This document shows positions 1 through 9,047 of a DNA stretch of 64,000 bases, piece by piece. The DNA comes from Streptomyces brevispora. Its GTDB lineage: Bacteria; Actinomycetota; Actinomycetes; Streptomycetales; Streptomycetaceae. The notes beneath the pieces are model-generated. The model saw only the letters and a list, made by a program, of their open reading frames with translations. It did no database searches and had not been told where the DNA came from. The translations under genes were made by a program, and so were the position numbers. The stretch lies in assembly GCF_007829885.1 (NCBI RefSeq), contig NZ_VIWW01000001.1, positions 2,170,001 to 2,234,000 on the forward strand, given 5' to 3'. The stretch's first letter is position 1; the number at the start of each line of letters is the position of its first letter.

Positions 1-803
1 CCACCGACCAGCAGGCCCTCCTCCTTGGCGAGCCGGCGGGTCATCTGGAAGGAGTCCTTGTCGGACACGGCGACGATCTCGTCGGTGACCGTCCGGTCGT
101 ACGCCGTCGGCCAGAAGTCCTCGCCGACGCCCTCGACGAGATACGGCCGGCCGGAGCCGCCCGAGTAGACCGAGCCCTCCGGGTCCGCGCCGACGACCTT
201 GACCGCGCCGCCGCTGGCTTCCTTCAGATAGCGGCCGGTGCCGCTGATCGTGCCGCCGGTGCCGACCCCCGCCACGAAGTGGGTGATCTTCCCGTCCGTC
301 TGCTCCCAGAGCTCGGGACCGGTGGTCTCGTAGTGGGAGCGGGGGTTGTTCGGGTTGGAGTACTGGTCGGGCTTCCAGGCTCCGGGCGTCTCACGGACCA
401 GCCGGTCGGAGACGTTGTAGTACGAGTCGGGGTGCTCGGGGTCGACCGCCGTCGGGCAGACGACGACCTCGGCCCCGTAGGCACGCATCACGTTGATCTT
501 GTCCGTGGACACCTTGTCCGGGCAGACGAAGATGCACTTGTATCCCTTCTGCTGCGCGACGATCGCCAGGCCGACGCCCGTGTTGCCGCTCGTCGGCTCG
601 ACGATCGTGCCTCCGGGCCGCAGCTCGCCGCTCTGCTCGGCGGCCTCGATCATGCGCAGGGCGATCCGGTCCTTGACCGAGCCGCCGGGATTGAAGTACT
701 CGACCTTGGCCAGGACCGTCGCCTGGATGCCGGCAGTCACACTGCGCAGCCTCACCAGCGGGGTATTGCCTACGAGGCTGATCATCGAATCGTGGAATTG
801 CAC
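1..803 (-). CDS. cbs: cystathionine beta-synthase (PLP-dependent), C-terminus beyond window
   Basis: Predicted PLP-dependent enzyme that joins homocysteine and serine to cystathionine (transsulfuration), cytosolic. Translation of the minus strand from a GTG at 803 begins VQFHDSMISLVGNTPLVRL. It continues with the PLP-lysine region FNPGGSVKDR, the substrate loop PTSGNTGVGLA and the phosphate-binding glycine loop GVGTGGTISG. About 268 residues are visible and the frame runs off the left edge, so any C-terminal CBS-domain pair is not seen. GTG 803 is chosen because GGAG lies 7 bases upstream and the family N-terminus begins here; upstream in-frame codons lack such a site. It is divergent from the SGNH hydrolase at 944. 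O-acetylserine sulfhydrylase is the close alternative. Confidence 0.9.
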   Translation of the reverse strand, partial: MQFHDSMISLVGNTPLVRLRSVTAGIQATVLAKVEYFNPGGSVKDRIALRMIEAAEQSGELRPGGTIVEPTSGNTGVGLAIVAQQKGYKCIFVCPDKVSTDKINVMRAYGAEVVVCPTAVDPEHPDSYYNVSDRLVRETPGAWKPDQYSNPNNPRSHYETTGPELWEQTDGKITHFVAGVGTGGTISGTGRYLKEASGGAVKVVGADPEGSVYSGGSGRPYLVEGVGEDFWPTAYDRTVTDEIVAVSDKDSFQMTRRLAKEEGLLVG

Positions 804-943
804 CGTGTACTCCGGGGTCTCCGAGATGGTGCGGCAAGAGTATGCGTACGGGCGCGAGATTGGGCGAAGCGATTGAACGACGGCCCCTAGGGGGCAGTTA
901 GCTCTGTGTACGGCGGTACGGCAACAAGGAGGTGGACCGGACT

Positions 944-2068
944 GTGTCGAGGGCACGGGTGGCACGGCGGATCGCGGCGGGCGCGGCCTACGGTGGCGGC
1001 AGCGTCGGGCTGCTGGGCGCCGCGGCGGTAGGCGTCGTGCTGGCGGAGGTCCAGCTGGCGAAGCGGCTGGTGGGCGGCGGTGTCGCACCGGTCCCGCCGA
1101 GCGCGGACGGGCGCTACGGAGTGGCGTTCGCCGGACCGGCGGACCCGTTGCGGCTGGGGCTGCTGGGGGACTCCACGGCGGCCGGGCAGGGCGTGCGCCG
1201 GGCCGGGCAGACACCCGGGGCGCTGCTGGCCTCGGGGCTGGCGGCCGTCTCGGAGCGGCCGGTGGATCTGCGGAACGTCGCGCAGCCGGGAGCCCGGTCG
1301 GACGATCTGGAGCGGCAGGTCTCGCTGCTGCTGGCGGACCCGGCCCGGCCCCCGGACGTGTGCGTGATCATGATCGGGGCGAATGATGTGACGCACCGGA
1401 TTCCCGCGACCCAGTCGGTGCGCTGTCTGACCACGGCGGTGCGGCGGCTGCGTACGACGGGGGCCGAGGTGGTGGTCGGCACCTGCCCGGATCTGGGCAC
1501 GATCGAGCCGGTCTACCAGCCGCTGCGGTGGATGGCCCGGCGGGTGAGCCGGCAGCTGGCGGCGGCGCAGACGATCGGTTCGGTGGAACAGGGCGGGCGC
1601 ACGGTGTCGCTGGGCGACCTGCTGGGCCCGGAGTTCGAGGCGAACCCGCGGGAGCTGTTCGGTCCGGACAACTACCACCCCTCGGCGGAGGGCTACGCGA
1701 CGGCCGCGATGGCGCTCCTGCCGACCGTCTGCGCGGTGCTGGGGCTGTGGCCGGAGTCCGACCGTCTGGACGGCGCCCGGCGCGAGGACATGCTGCCGGT
1801 GGCCAAGGCGGCGTCCCAGGCGGCCAAGGAGGCCGGTACGGAGGTCACCGGGGCGCGGGCACCCTGGGCGCTCCTCAAGCACCGCAGGCGGCGGCGCCTG
1901 CCCGCCGTCACGGAACCGCACCCCCACCCTCACCCCCATCCCCACCTGCCTCCGCATGCGCACCCGGATCCGGAGGCGAAGGGGGAGCCGCACGAGGAGC
2001 CGGGCGGCTCCACCCGGGCGGAGCGGCGTCCGGACACCGACACGGGCCCCTCCCGCCGGCCCGTGTGA
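944..2068 (+). CDS. SGNH/GDSL-type esterase with histidine-proline tail
   Basis: A 374-residue predicted SGNH hydrolase, probably a membrane-anchored or exported esterase. An N-terminal hydrophobic stretch (about residues 15-38) precedes the catalytic domain. Block I is GDSTAAG (nucleophile Ser about 77), block III is GAND (about 144) and block V is DNYHPS (Asp and His about 238-242). The last 50 residues are low complexity, with HP dipeptides repeated about four times and then acidic and basic residues. A GTG at 932 is also in frame, but it abuts the AAGGAGG motif at 925-931, so GTG 944 is preferred. The gene is divergent from cbs and co-directional with the thiolase downstream. The natural substrate cannot be inferred. 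Confidence 0.82.
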   Translation: MSRARVARRIAAGAAYGGGSVGLLGAAAVGVVLAEVQLAKRLVGGGVAPVPPSADGRYGVAFAGPADPLRLGLLGDSTAAGQGVRRAGQTPGALLASGLAAVSERPVDLRNVAQPGARSDDLERQVSLLLADPARPPDVCVIMIGANDVTHRIPATQSVRCLTTAVRRLRTTGAEVVVGTCPDLGTIEPVYQPLRWMARRVSRQLAAAQTIGSVEQGGRTVSLGDLLGPEFEANPRELFGPDNYHPSAEGYATAAMALLPTVCAVLGLWPESDRLDGARREDMLPVAKAASQAAKEAGTEVTGARAPWALLKHRRRRRLPAVTEPHPHPHPHPHLPPHAHPDPEAKGEPHEEPGGSTRAERRPDTDTGPSRRPV

Positions 2069-2098
2069 ACGGGGCGTCGCACCGCCACCGACAACTGA

Positions 2099-2114
2099 CT
2101 GAGCGGTCGCTTAG
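2099..2114. promoter_or_regulatory. palindromic operator candidate upstream of thiolase gene
   Basis: A 16-base near-perfect palindrome, CTGAGCGGTCGCTTAG, with a perfect 10-base core AGCGGTCGCT at 2102-2111. It lies about 110 bases before the thiolase start in an otherwise gene-free spacer. Such palindromes often serve TetR-family regulators of acyl-CoA metabolism genes in actinobacteria. The regulator itself is not in the window, so this assignment is inference. Confidence 0.45.
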
Positions 2115-2221
2115 AAAAGAGGCCCGCATCACACGCCCTGTCGGGTGACCTCAGCAGTACGTCCGGGTAACTTCCAGAGCAGTCCAGCCAGCCAGCCTTC
2201 CAGCCCTCATGGAGCCGCGTG

Positions 2222-3442
2222 ATGCCCGAAGCCGTGATCGTCTCTGCTGCCCGTTCCCCCATCGGCCGGGCCTTCAAGGGCTCGCTGAAGGACCTGCGGT
2301 CGGACGACCTGACCGCCACGATCATCCAGACCGCACTGGCCAAGGTCCCCGAGCTGGATCCCAAGGACATCGACGACCTGATGCTCGGCTGCGGCCTCCC
2401 CGGCGGCGAACAGGGCAACAACCTGGGCCGCATCATCGCCGTGCAGATGGGGATGGACCACCTTCCCGGCTGTACGGTCACCCGCTACTGCTCGTCCTCC
2501 CTGCAGACCAGCCGCATGGCACTGCACGCCATCAAGGCCGGCGAGGGCGACGTGTTCATCTCGGCCGGTGTGGAGATGGTGTCCCGGTTCGCCAAGGGCA
2601 ACTCCGACAGCTGGCCGGACACCCACAACCCGCTGTTCGCCGAGGCCGAGGCCCGCACCGCGGCCCGCGCCGAGGAGTCCGGCGCGAGCTGGCACGACCC
2701 GCGCGAGGACGGCCTGCTGCCGGACGCGTACATCTCGATGGGGCAGACCGCGGAGAACCTGGCCCGGACCAAGGGCATCACCCGTCAGGACATGGACGAG
2801 TTCGGCGTCCGGTCGCAGAACCTCGCCGAGGAAGCCCTCAAGAACGGCTTCTGGGAGCGCGAGATCACCCCGGTGACGACGCCGGACGGCACGGTGGTCT
2901 CCAAGGACGACGGTCCGCGTGCGGGCGTCACCCTGGAGGGCGTGCAGGGCCTGAAGCCGGTCTTCCGCCCCGACGGCCTGGTCACCGCGGGCAACTGCTG
3001 CCCGCTCAACGACGGCGCCGCGGCGCTCGTGATCATGTCCGACACCAAGGCGCGCGAGCTGGGCCTGACCCCGCTGGCCCGGATCGTCTCCACCGGCGTC
3101 TCCGGCCTCTCCCCCGAGATCATGGGCTACGGACCGGTCGAGGCGAGCAAGCAGGCGCTGAAGCGGGCCGGGCTGAGTGTCGGCGACATCGACCTGGCCG
3201 AGATCAACGAGGCCTTCGCCGCACAGGTGATCCCGTCCTACCGGGACCTCGGCCTGCCGCTGGAGAAGGTCAACGTCAACGGCGGCGCCATCGCCGTCGG
3301 CCACCCCTTCGGCATGACCGGCGCGCGGATCACCGGCACGCTGATCAACAGCCTGCAGTTCCACGACAAGCAGTTCGGCCTGGAGACGATGTGCGTGGGC
3401 GGCGGCCAGGGCATGGCGATGGTCATCGAGCGACTGAGCTGA
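2222..3442 (+). CDS. acetyl-CoA C-acyltransferase (thiolase)
   Basis: A 406-residue thiolase catalysing acyl-CoA plus acetyl-CoA exchange to 3-ketoacyl-CoA (beta-oxidation or acetoacetyl-CoA formation), cytosolic. The nucleophilic Cys lies in [10 protein letters not shown] (about residue 90). The active-site signatures [26 protein letters not shown] (His) and [10 protein letters not shown] (second Cys) are all present, and the length is normal for the family. ATG 2222 follows GGAG by 7 bases; an overlapping GTG at 2219 is the alternative. It is followed by a strong hairpin terminator, so it appears to be transcribed alone. Confidence 0.93.
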   Translation: MPEAVIVSAARSPIGRAFKGSLKDLRSDDLTATIIQTALAKVPELDPKDIDDLMLGCGLPGGEQGNNLGRIIAVQMGMDHLPGCTVTRYCSSSLQTSRMALHAIKAGEGDVFISAGVEMVSRFAKGNSDSWPDTHNPLFAEAEARTAARAEESGASWHDPREDGLLPDAYISMGQTAENLARTKGITRQDMDEFGVRSQNLAEEALKNGFWEREITPVTTPDGTVVSKDDGPRAGVTLEGVQGLKPVFRPDGLVTAGNCCPLNDGAAALVIMSDTKARELGLTPLARIVSTGVSGLSPEIMGYGPVEASKQALKRAGLSVGDIDLAEINEAFAAQVIPSYRDLGLPLEKVNVNGGAIAVGHPFGMTGARITGTLINSLQFHDKQFGLETMCVGGGQGMAMVIERLS

Positions 3443-3452
3443 GCGTGGCGTC

Positions 3453-3483
3453 GGGCCCTGCGCGGCCACGCAGGGCCCGTTTC
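3453..3483 (+). terminator. intrinsic terminator after thiolase gene
   Basis: A perfect 10-bp stem (GGGCCCTGCG at 3453-3462, CGCAGGGCCC at 3469-3478) with a 6-base loop, followed by GTTTCC, ten bases after the thiolase stop codon. Confidence 0.8.
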
Positions 3484-3741
3484 CTCGGATCCTTCGGGCC
3501 TTTCGGGGCCTTCCGGACCGCCAGCGTGGCCGGTTCCGAGCCCCGTCCGTGACCGAATCTCCCCCAGGATGTGACCTATCTCCTGGGGGAGAGTCATTCC
3601 CGCAGGTCACACTCACATCAGTGCTAAACCCCAGGCACAAAGACCTGTCCAATTCGTGACGTAATGCACTGACACATGGTGTCGGTACAGGCCAAGCTGA
3701 TGTAGGAAGTCGGGGGATCGATTGAAACCGGGAGTATGTCA

Positions 3742-4596
3742 GTGAGCGCCATGCCTCTTGCCCTGTTGCTGACCACCGCCGCTGCCACGGCCGTGGGCGC
3801 TGCTGCTCTGCACGCCGCTCACGGGCTGCGTAGGCAGGTATCGGCCCTGCGGAGGGAGCTGGCCGACGGCCGCGCCCAGGCCGCCGCCGTCCCCGCCCAG
3901 ACCCGTCACGACGCCACTCCCGCCGCTGAAATACGTGCGGCCGTCGCCGAGGCGCTGGCCGAGGAGCGGGAGCGCGAGCTCGCCGAGGCGCGGGCCTTCT
4001 GGGCCACGCAGGAGGCGCGCGACGCCGCCGACGCCCCGTCCCTGCTGGGCGGCCTGGCCGGAATCGGCGAGGACGCCCCGTTCTTCGTCCCGCGCCAGGC
4101 GGACTTCGCCGGCCTGGAGGCGATGGACCTCGACGCCGCCGAGGCGCTGGAGGAGCTCACGGAACTGGCCGAGCTGGCCGAGATCACCGAGTTCCCGGAG
4201 ATCGCGGAATTCGCCGAGGACTCCCCCGAACTGGCCGCGGCCCGTCGCCGTCATCCCTCGCACCCCGACTTCGTGCCGGTTCAGACACCCGTTGTCACCG
4301 ATCACGAGCGTACAGTGAACCGCCTCGAAGAGCTCGCCGACAGTCGTACGGAACTCTCCGACGTGCGCCCCGGCCCGCTCGGCACCCTCGACGTCTACGT
4401 CTTCGCCGACGGCACCACGCTCTGCATGACCCCCGGCCACCGTGAGACGGCCGAGCGTCTGGCCGAGTCGCTGCGGTCCGGTGAGCACCCGGTGCTGCTG
4501 GGCGGTTCCGGCGTCTCCGGTGCGTACGCGCTGACGTTCTCGTGCGGCAGGGACAATGTCTACATACTGGCCGACCGCGTCATCGCGAGCTTCTAG
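3742..4596 (+). CDS. conserved hypothetical membrane-anchored protein with acidic coiled-coil region
   Basis: A 284-residue protein of unknown function. An N-terminal hydrophobic segment (about residues 4-25) is followed by an Arg/Glu/Ala-rich helical region with coiled-coil character (about 30-95). A strongly acidic stretch (about 125-165) follows, and then a compact C-terminal domain (about 185-284). That domain includes DVYVFADGTTLCMTPGH and resembles a small beta-rich fold. The GTG at 3742 is chosen because GGGAG at 3730-3734 is spaced 7 bases from it; an in-frame ATG at 3736 sits only one base from that motif. No neighbour suggests a role. Confidence 0.7.
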   Translation: MSAMPLALLLTTAAATAVGAAALHAAHGLRRQVSALRRELADGRAQAAAVPAQTRHDATPAAEIRAAVAEALAEERERELAEARAFWATQEARDAADAPSLLGGLAGIGEDAPFFVPRQADFAGLEAMDLDAAEALEELTELAELAEITEFPEIAEFAEDSPELAAARRRHPSHPDFVPVQTPVVTDHERTVNRLEELADSRTELSDVRPGPLGTLDVYVFADGTTLCMTPGHRETAERLAESLRSGEHPVLLGGSGVSGAYALTFSCGRDNVYILADRVIASF

Positions 4597-4630
4597 CCCG
4601 CGGACCGGTCGTCCGGCCCCTCCCCCGATA

Positions 4631-4658
4631 CCGCGGCCCTCGCCGGCCGCTGCCGCGG
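4631..4658. terminator. possible hairpin between convergent genes
   Basis: Inverted repeat CCGCGGC (4631-4637) and GCCGCGG (4652-4658) with a 14-base loop in the 105-base gap between two converging genes. The stem is short and there is no T-run, so this is a weak candidate. Confidence 0.3.
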
Positions 4659-4701
4659 GCCACCTCATGCAAGGACACCGCACGCACCGAGCCCGTACCG
4701 C

Positions 4702-5019
4702 CTAGGCGAACGCCCGCGCGGTCGCTTCCTCGACGAACAGCACGGCCTCGTCCAGCTCCGCTGACGGGGCCATTTCCAATGCCACGGCCAGATCCCGCCC
4801 CGCGACGGCGAGTTGGTCGCCGATCGCGAAGATCCCGGCGTCCGGCATGGTCCTCGGCTCCCGGCCCGGCGCCTCGATGTGCTGGGCCCGCACCGCCAGT
4901 TGTCTGGCCGCGGCCAGCCCTTCGGCCGCCGCTCCCCGCTGCAGCCTGCTCTGCGGGGCGGCGCGCAGCCGGTCGGCGAATCGGTCCACGGCGATGATCA
5001 GGGGCGTCGTATCGAGCAC
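4702..5019 (-). CDS. small conserved hypothetical protein
   Basis: A 105-residue protein starting at GTG 5019 (VLDTTPLIIAVDRFAD). It is predicted largely alpha-helical with no signal peptide or membrane segment. The middle contains RAQHIEAPGREPRTMPDAG and the end is acidic, giving the look of a small cytosolic helical bundle. It stands alone, convergent with the membrane-anchored protein to its left. I recognise no catalytic motif. Codon usage has strong third-position G+C typical of a real Streptomyces gene. Confidence 0.6.
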   Translation of the reverse strand: MLDTTPLIIAVDRFADRLRAAPQSRLQRGAAAEGLAAARQLAVRAQHIEAPGREPRTMPDAGIFAIGDQLAVAGRDLAVALEMAPSAELDEAVLFVEEATARAFA

Positions 5020-5212
5020 TCCGCGACCCTACGCGCCCCTCCAGGACGGTCGCCAACGGGCCGATGCCCAGGCAACGGTGCCGGGAGAAGGTCAGCCGGC
5101 CGCGGAGCGAACAGGGCCTCGCCCACGAACACGCGAGGGCCATCATCCACACGTACGGCCTGCGAAGAGCGGCCGGCGAGCTTCCGCAGCCCCCGTCCCC
5201 GCGAAACGGAAG

Positions 5213-5250
5213 CGGCCCGTAGGCTCCTTCGACGGAGCCTGCGGGCCGTT
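5213..5250 (-). terminator. intrinsic terminator after BI-1 family gene
   Basis: A 15-bp stem (5213-5227 with 5234-5248, one G-T type mismatch) and a 6-base loop, 36 bases downstream of the BI-1 gene stop on the minus strand. Confidence 0.75.
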
Positions 5251-5285
5251 CACGCGTGATCAGCGGTCCGACGGGACCAACAGTT

Positions 5286-6146
5286 CTAGTCGTCGCCGCT
5301 GAGGATGGAGAGCAGGCGCAGCATCTCCAGGTAGATCCACACCAGGGTCATGGTGAGGCCGAAGGCCGCCAGCCAGGACTCCTCGCGCGGGGCGCCGTAC
5401 GCGATGCCGTCCTCGACCTGCTTGAAGTCGAGAGCCAGGAAGCACGCGCCGAGGATGATGCCGATGACACCGAAGAGGATGCCGAGGCCACCGCTGCGGA
5501 AGCCGAGGCCGTCACCGCCACCGAACGCGGCGAACAGCAGGTTGACCACCATCAGGAGCATGAAGCCCATCGCGGCGGCCATGACGAAGCCGTAGAACCG
5601 GCGGGTGACCCGGATCCAGCGCATCTTGTACGCGAACAGCACACCGGCGAAGACACACATGGTGCCCATCACCGCCTGCATCACGACGCCCGGCCCGATG
5701 TACGTGCTGACGGCGCTCGAGATGACCCCGAGGAAGACACCCTCGAAGGCCGCGTACGAGATGATCAGCGCGGGAACCGGGGTGCGCTTGAAGGACTGGA
5801 CGAGCGACAGCACGAAGGCGATCAGCGCGGCGCCGATCGCGATGCCGTACGACTTGCCGAGGTTGGCCTCGTCGACCGGGAGCAGGGCCCAGGCGAGCGC
5901 GGCACCGACCACGACCGTGCCCAGCGTCAGCGCTGTACGGGTGACGACGTCGTCGATCGTCATCACACCTGAACGCACCGGCGCCTGCGGGGCACCGTAC
6001 TGGGCGTCCGGCTGGGCGTAGGGGTTGGTGGCGTACGGGTTGGCACCCGCTACTGGGGCCCCGGCCTGCGGTGCCGCGTTGAAGTTCGCGTAACCGTTGT
6101 CGCGGCTGAAGCCCCGTCGCGAGAAGACCGGGTTGCTGCTCCTCAT
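5286..6146 (-). CDS. Bax inhibitor-1/YccA family membrane protein
   Basis: A 286-residue integral membrane protein. After a Pro/Ala/Tyr-rich cytosolic N-terminus (about 60 residues, with NPYA repeats) come seven hydrophobic segments from about residue 70. The C-terminal LDFKQVEDGI followed by WIYLEMLRLLSIL is typical of the actinobacterial BI-1-like family. Family members are associated with ion leak or membrane stress, and the exact role here is unknown. ATG 6146 is chosen because GGAGGAG is well spaced upstream; an earlier in-frame ATG at 6185 has no such support. It is monocistronic, with a terminator after it. Confidence 0.87.
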   Translation of the reverse strand: MRSSNPVFSRRGFSRDNGYANFNAAPQAGAPVAGANPYATNPYAQPDAQYGAPQAPVRSGVMTIDDVVTRTALTLGTVVVGAALAWALLPVDEANLGKSYGIAIGAALIAFVLSLVQSFKRTPVPALIISYAAFEGVFLGVISSAVSTYIGPGVVMQAVMGTMCVFAGVLFAYKMRWIRVTRRFYGFVMAAAMGFMLLMVVNLLFAAFGGGDGLGFRSGGLGILFGVIGIILGACFLALDFKQVEDGIAYGAPREESWLAAFGLTMTLVWIYLEMLRLLSILSGDD

Positions 6147-6549
6147 TTCACTCCTCCATGGCCACCCAGCGCGGCCTTGGAACAAGAGTAATGGGTAGGC
6201 AAAACAAACTCCCTAGTGCCAGGGGAGGATCTTTCCGCGTCCGCCGGGCGGCGGTGCCGGCGGTGGGACGGGCGGTCACGCCGGACGGTGGGCCGGGCAG
6301 TGGCCGCGTACGTCGGCCTGCTCTCGTGCGTCGCGATCCCGGCCGGGCCGGCCATCCGTCGGGCACCCGGCGCCTTCGCCCATTCGGTGCCACCGCGACG
6401 GACCGCGCGTCGGATGCGGGGCGCGCGCCGCGCCGGACTGCAAGATGCTCCGGACATGGACATACAGGCGCATACACAGACACACACAGACTCCGACCCC
6501 CGAGGACGGTCCCGTGGATTTCGCGTATTCCGAGGCCCGAGGTCGCGGT
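6147..6549. other. intergenic spacer between divergent genes
   Basis: About 400 bases between the BI-1 gene and the PIG-L gene, which diverge from it. It must hold both promoters. I see no convincing gene, only a short CA-rich patch around 6465-6490 and an alternative GTG start for the PIG-L gene at 6514. Confidence 0.5.
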
Positions 6550-7965
6550 ATGCCGAGGCTGCTTCCCTTCGCCGCATTGGCCCTGTGCACAGTACTGAGC
6601 CTCTCCTGTTCCCCCACCGCGTCCCGCCCCACCGCCCGGGACTCGGTGTCCGCGTCGTACCTGGAAAGGCAAGCCCCGAGGAATCCTTCGGGATGTCTGC
6701 ACACGCTGGTGGGTGTGGCACATCCCGACGACGACCTCTACTTCACCGACCCGGATATCAGCCGGATGATCCGAGCGGGCTGCCCGATGACGACGATGTA
6801 CCTCACGGGGGGCGACGACGGAAAGAGGCGCCGGGCGGCCCGGGACTACGTCGGGCGCCGGGAGGACGGCGTGAAAGCGGCCTACGCGGAACTCGCGGGA
6901 GTGCCCGACCGCTGGACCGAGGAGACTCTGCGGGTGAACGGCCGCGGCATCAGATCGCTCCGGCTCGACAACAGCAGGGTGAGACTCGCGTTCCTGGGAC
7001 TGCACGACGGGCTTCCCGGCGGTCAGTCACCGGAGAGCATGTTGCGACTGTTCCTGGAGGAACGGAAACAGATCCAGGTTTTCCAGGGCTCGGAGAGCTA
7101 CACCGAGCAGCAGTTGCTGAAGACCCTGTCCGAGTTCGCCCGGCAGGAGCGGGTCGAGCAGATTCTCACCATGGACTACGACAACGCCTCCTTCGCGTTC
7201 AGTCTGAACGGCCGGCTCGACCATGCCGACCACGGCATCGGAGCACGCTATTTCAGAACGGCGGGGTACATTTCCGGGATTCCGGTGCGGTCCTATCTCG
7301 GATACACGATGTCGAGGTTGAAGCCCAACCTCGATACCGGCCAGGTCAGGGAGAAGGAGGCCTCGGTCCGGCGGTACCTCGCGAAAGTCCTCTGCGGCCC
7401 CACGGACGCGGACTGCGATAACGCCGAGGTCCACAGCGGCCGGCTCCCGCGTGATGACGCGGACTGGGTTCATCGCCAGTACGAGCAGGTGCACCGGAAT
7501 CCCCGCCCCGGGGAAATCATGGGAGACATCGGCAGAACCACCGAGTTCACCGGCCGGGAGCCGGAACAGTGTCTCGCAGCGGTCAGGGCGGCGGCCGAGG
7601 ACGGCGCGGTCCGGATCGAAAGCTGCGACGGGTCCCAAGGACAGAAGTGGGACTTCGGATCGGACGGAACGATCCGGTCAAGGCTCTACGCGGGCCACTG
7701 CCTCACCAAAATCACTGACAGCGCGGGACTGGCACGCTGCGAAGCGGCGGACACGGGACAGAAGTGGAGCCGTAAGCCGTGGTCGAGCCCTGCCTGGAAA
7801 CGGAAGGCCTGGCTGATCGCCGGAGAAGGCAACGCCTGTCTCCACCAGGACGACCGCTCGCTACCCTCCCGGTGGAACGCGAAGGACCATCAGCATCCGA
7901 AGCTGGGATTCATCGGCTGTGACGCGCAGATCCAGCCCGGTCTCTACTGGCGCTGGCAGGGCTGA
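6550..7965 (+). CDS. secreted PIG-L family deacetylase with C-terminal ricin-like region
   Basis: A 471-residue exported protein. The N-terminal 20 residues form a signal sequence ending near LSLSC, a weak lipobox, so it may be a lipoprotein. The PIG-L/LmbE domain starts with the zinc motif AHPDDDLYF (about residue 57) and later has the second metal-binding histidines in LDHADHGIG (about 223). LmbE-type enzymes remove N-acetyl groups from sugars. The last 130 residues contain GQKWDFGSDGTIR and GQKWSRK, QxW-type repeats of a ricin beta-trefoil that probably binds carbohydrate. Upstream in-frame starts (GTG 6514, ATG 6445) exist; 6550 is preferred because it gives a clean signal sequence. Confidence 0.82.
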   Translation: MPRLLPFAALALCTVLSLSCSPTASRPTARDSVSASYLERQAPRNPSGCLHTLVGVAHPDDDLYFTDPDISRMIRAGCPMTTMYLTGGDDGKRRRAARDYVGRREDGVKAAYAELAGVPDRWTEETLRVNGRGIRSLRLDNSRVRLAFLGLHDGLPGGQSPESMLRLFLEERKQIQVFQGSESYTEQQLLKTLSEFARQERVEQILTMDYDNASFAFSLNGRLDHADHGIGARYFRTAGYISGIPVRSYLGYTMSRLKPNLDTGQVREKEASVRRYLAKVLCGPTDADCDNAEVHSGRLPRDDADWVHRQYEQVHRNPRPGEIMGDIGRTTEFTGREPEQCLAAVRAAAEDGAVRIESCDGSQGQKWDFGSDGTIRSRLYAGHCLTKITDSAGLARCEAADTGQKWSRKPWSSPAWKRKAWLIAGEGNACLHQDDRSLPSRWNAKDHQHPKLGFIGCDAQIQPGLYWRWQG

Positions 7966-7974
7966 CGGAAGGTT

Positions 7975-8060
7975 GCTCGGGTGCTGGGCGGAGGGTGCCG
8001 GGTGGCGGATGGCGGACGGCGGATGGCAGATGGCGGGTGCCGGGTGCCGGGTGTCGGCAA
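7975..8060. repeat. G-rich imperfect short repeat
   Basis: Between two convergent genes the plus strand repeats short units related to GGGTGCCGGGT and GGCGGATGGC many times. It looks like replication slippage with no coding sense. Confidence 0.5.
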
Positions 8061-8064
8061 CCGG

Positions 8065-8478
8065 TCAGGAGAACAGGTTCTGCGGGAAGTCGGTCAGGAA
8101 CATCACCAGCACGAGCGCCATCAGGACCAGGCCGACGGCCCCCTCGGTCAGGGCCGCGCGCGGGCTGCCGGCCAGCGTGGCGGTTCGCTTCGGGTCGGCG
8201 GGGTCGTAGCGCACCGTGACCCGCGCCCCCTCGACGAAGCGCCTGTTGCTGCCGTCCTGGAACTCGACCCACTCCCCGTTCTGCGCGGTGAACGCGAAGA
8301 CGTGCCAGGCCCGCCGGTCGTTCGACGAGCCGGTCGCCGTGTCGCGCTCGTACACCCGGATGCAGCGCGCCGGCGCGGAGACACCGGAGCGCGCCCCGCG
8401 CAGTTGCTGAGCGGTCCGCCCCAGGGACCTGAGCGCCACCAGGGCGACCACACCGATGAGTACGTACGAGGTGTTCAT
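8065..8478 (-). CDS. DUF3592-type membrane protein
   Basis: A 137-residue protein with one N-terminal and one C-terminal transmembrane helix (about residues 4-20 and 112-132). A small beta-domain with VEFQDGSNRRFVEGARVTVR and VRYDPADPKRT lies between them. The pattern of a loop ending YDPxxP after a G-x-x-V-x-V-x-Y strand is typical of DUF3592 proteins, whose function is unknown. ATG 8478 follows AAGGAA; the earlier ATG at 8556 in the same frame would add a poor N-terminus and reach the stop of the next gene. Confidence 0.7.
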   Translation of the reverse strand: MNTSYVLIGVVALVALRSLGRTAQQLRGARSGVSAPARCIRVYERDTATGSSNDRRAWHVFAFTAQNGEWVEFQDGSNRRFVEGARVTVRYDPADPKRTATLAGSPRAALTEGAVGLVLMALVLVMFLTDFPQNLFS

Positions 8479-8555
8479 GGCTTCCTTGGTCCGTTGATGT
8501 CTTGCCCCGTGCTTCCCGCCGGTGCCGCGACCGGCGATGTGCGCCGGTCGCGGCA

Positions 8556-9011
8556 CTAGCCGTTGCGCAGCCTGTCGACGAGGAAGCCCACCGCGCAGCC
8601 CACCAGCAGAACCGCCAGCTGGACCAGGAAGGTGATGACCGTGAGGTCGCTCCCCTGGGACACGTAGATCACCAGTTGCAGGGCAACGGCGGGTGCGAAG
8701 GCGGCGAGGCCGTGCCGTACGCGCGAATCCCGTGACGGCGAGCGGTGCAGGGCCGCCGCGGCCCAGGTGCCGAACGCGAAGCAGAGAGCGGACGGCAGGT
8801 GCAGGAACAGGATGGTACGGGCGGGCGAGGCCACGTTCGACGGGTCGTCACCCGCCACCCAGTCCCATACGACCACCGCGACGGCCAGCTCCGCGATCAG
8901 GGTCACCAGTATCCCCGCGGCCCAGGGCAGCATCAGGTCCAACAGCCGCGGCCTGTCCCCGGCGGGGGCGGGGGCGGGAGCGTACCCGCGGTGTGCGTCA
9001 AATCGGGACAT
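8556..9011 (-). CDS. four-helix membrane protein, last gene of pilin-like operon
   Basis: A 151-residue polytopic protein with four predicted transmembrane helices (about residues 28-48, 65-87, 98-116 and 124-144) and a short Pro/Ala-rich N-terminus. No catalytic motif is visible. It starts 36 bases after the upstream lipoprotein gene on the same strand and is probably the third gene of the operon led by the Flp-like protein. It could assist membrane insertion or export of the products upstream, but that is inference. Confidence 0.65.
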   Translation of the reverse strand: MSRFDAHRGYAPAPAPAGDRPRLLDLMLPWAAGILVTLIAELAVAVVVWDWVAGDDPSNVASPARTILFLHLPSALCFAFGTWAAAALHRSPSRDSRVRHGLAAFAPAVALQLVIYVSQGSDLTVITFLVQLAVLLVGCAVGFLVDRLRNG

Positions 9012-9047
9012 CGGGCTGCCTCTTCGTCATCGGCCGTCGCTCGGGCA

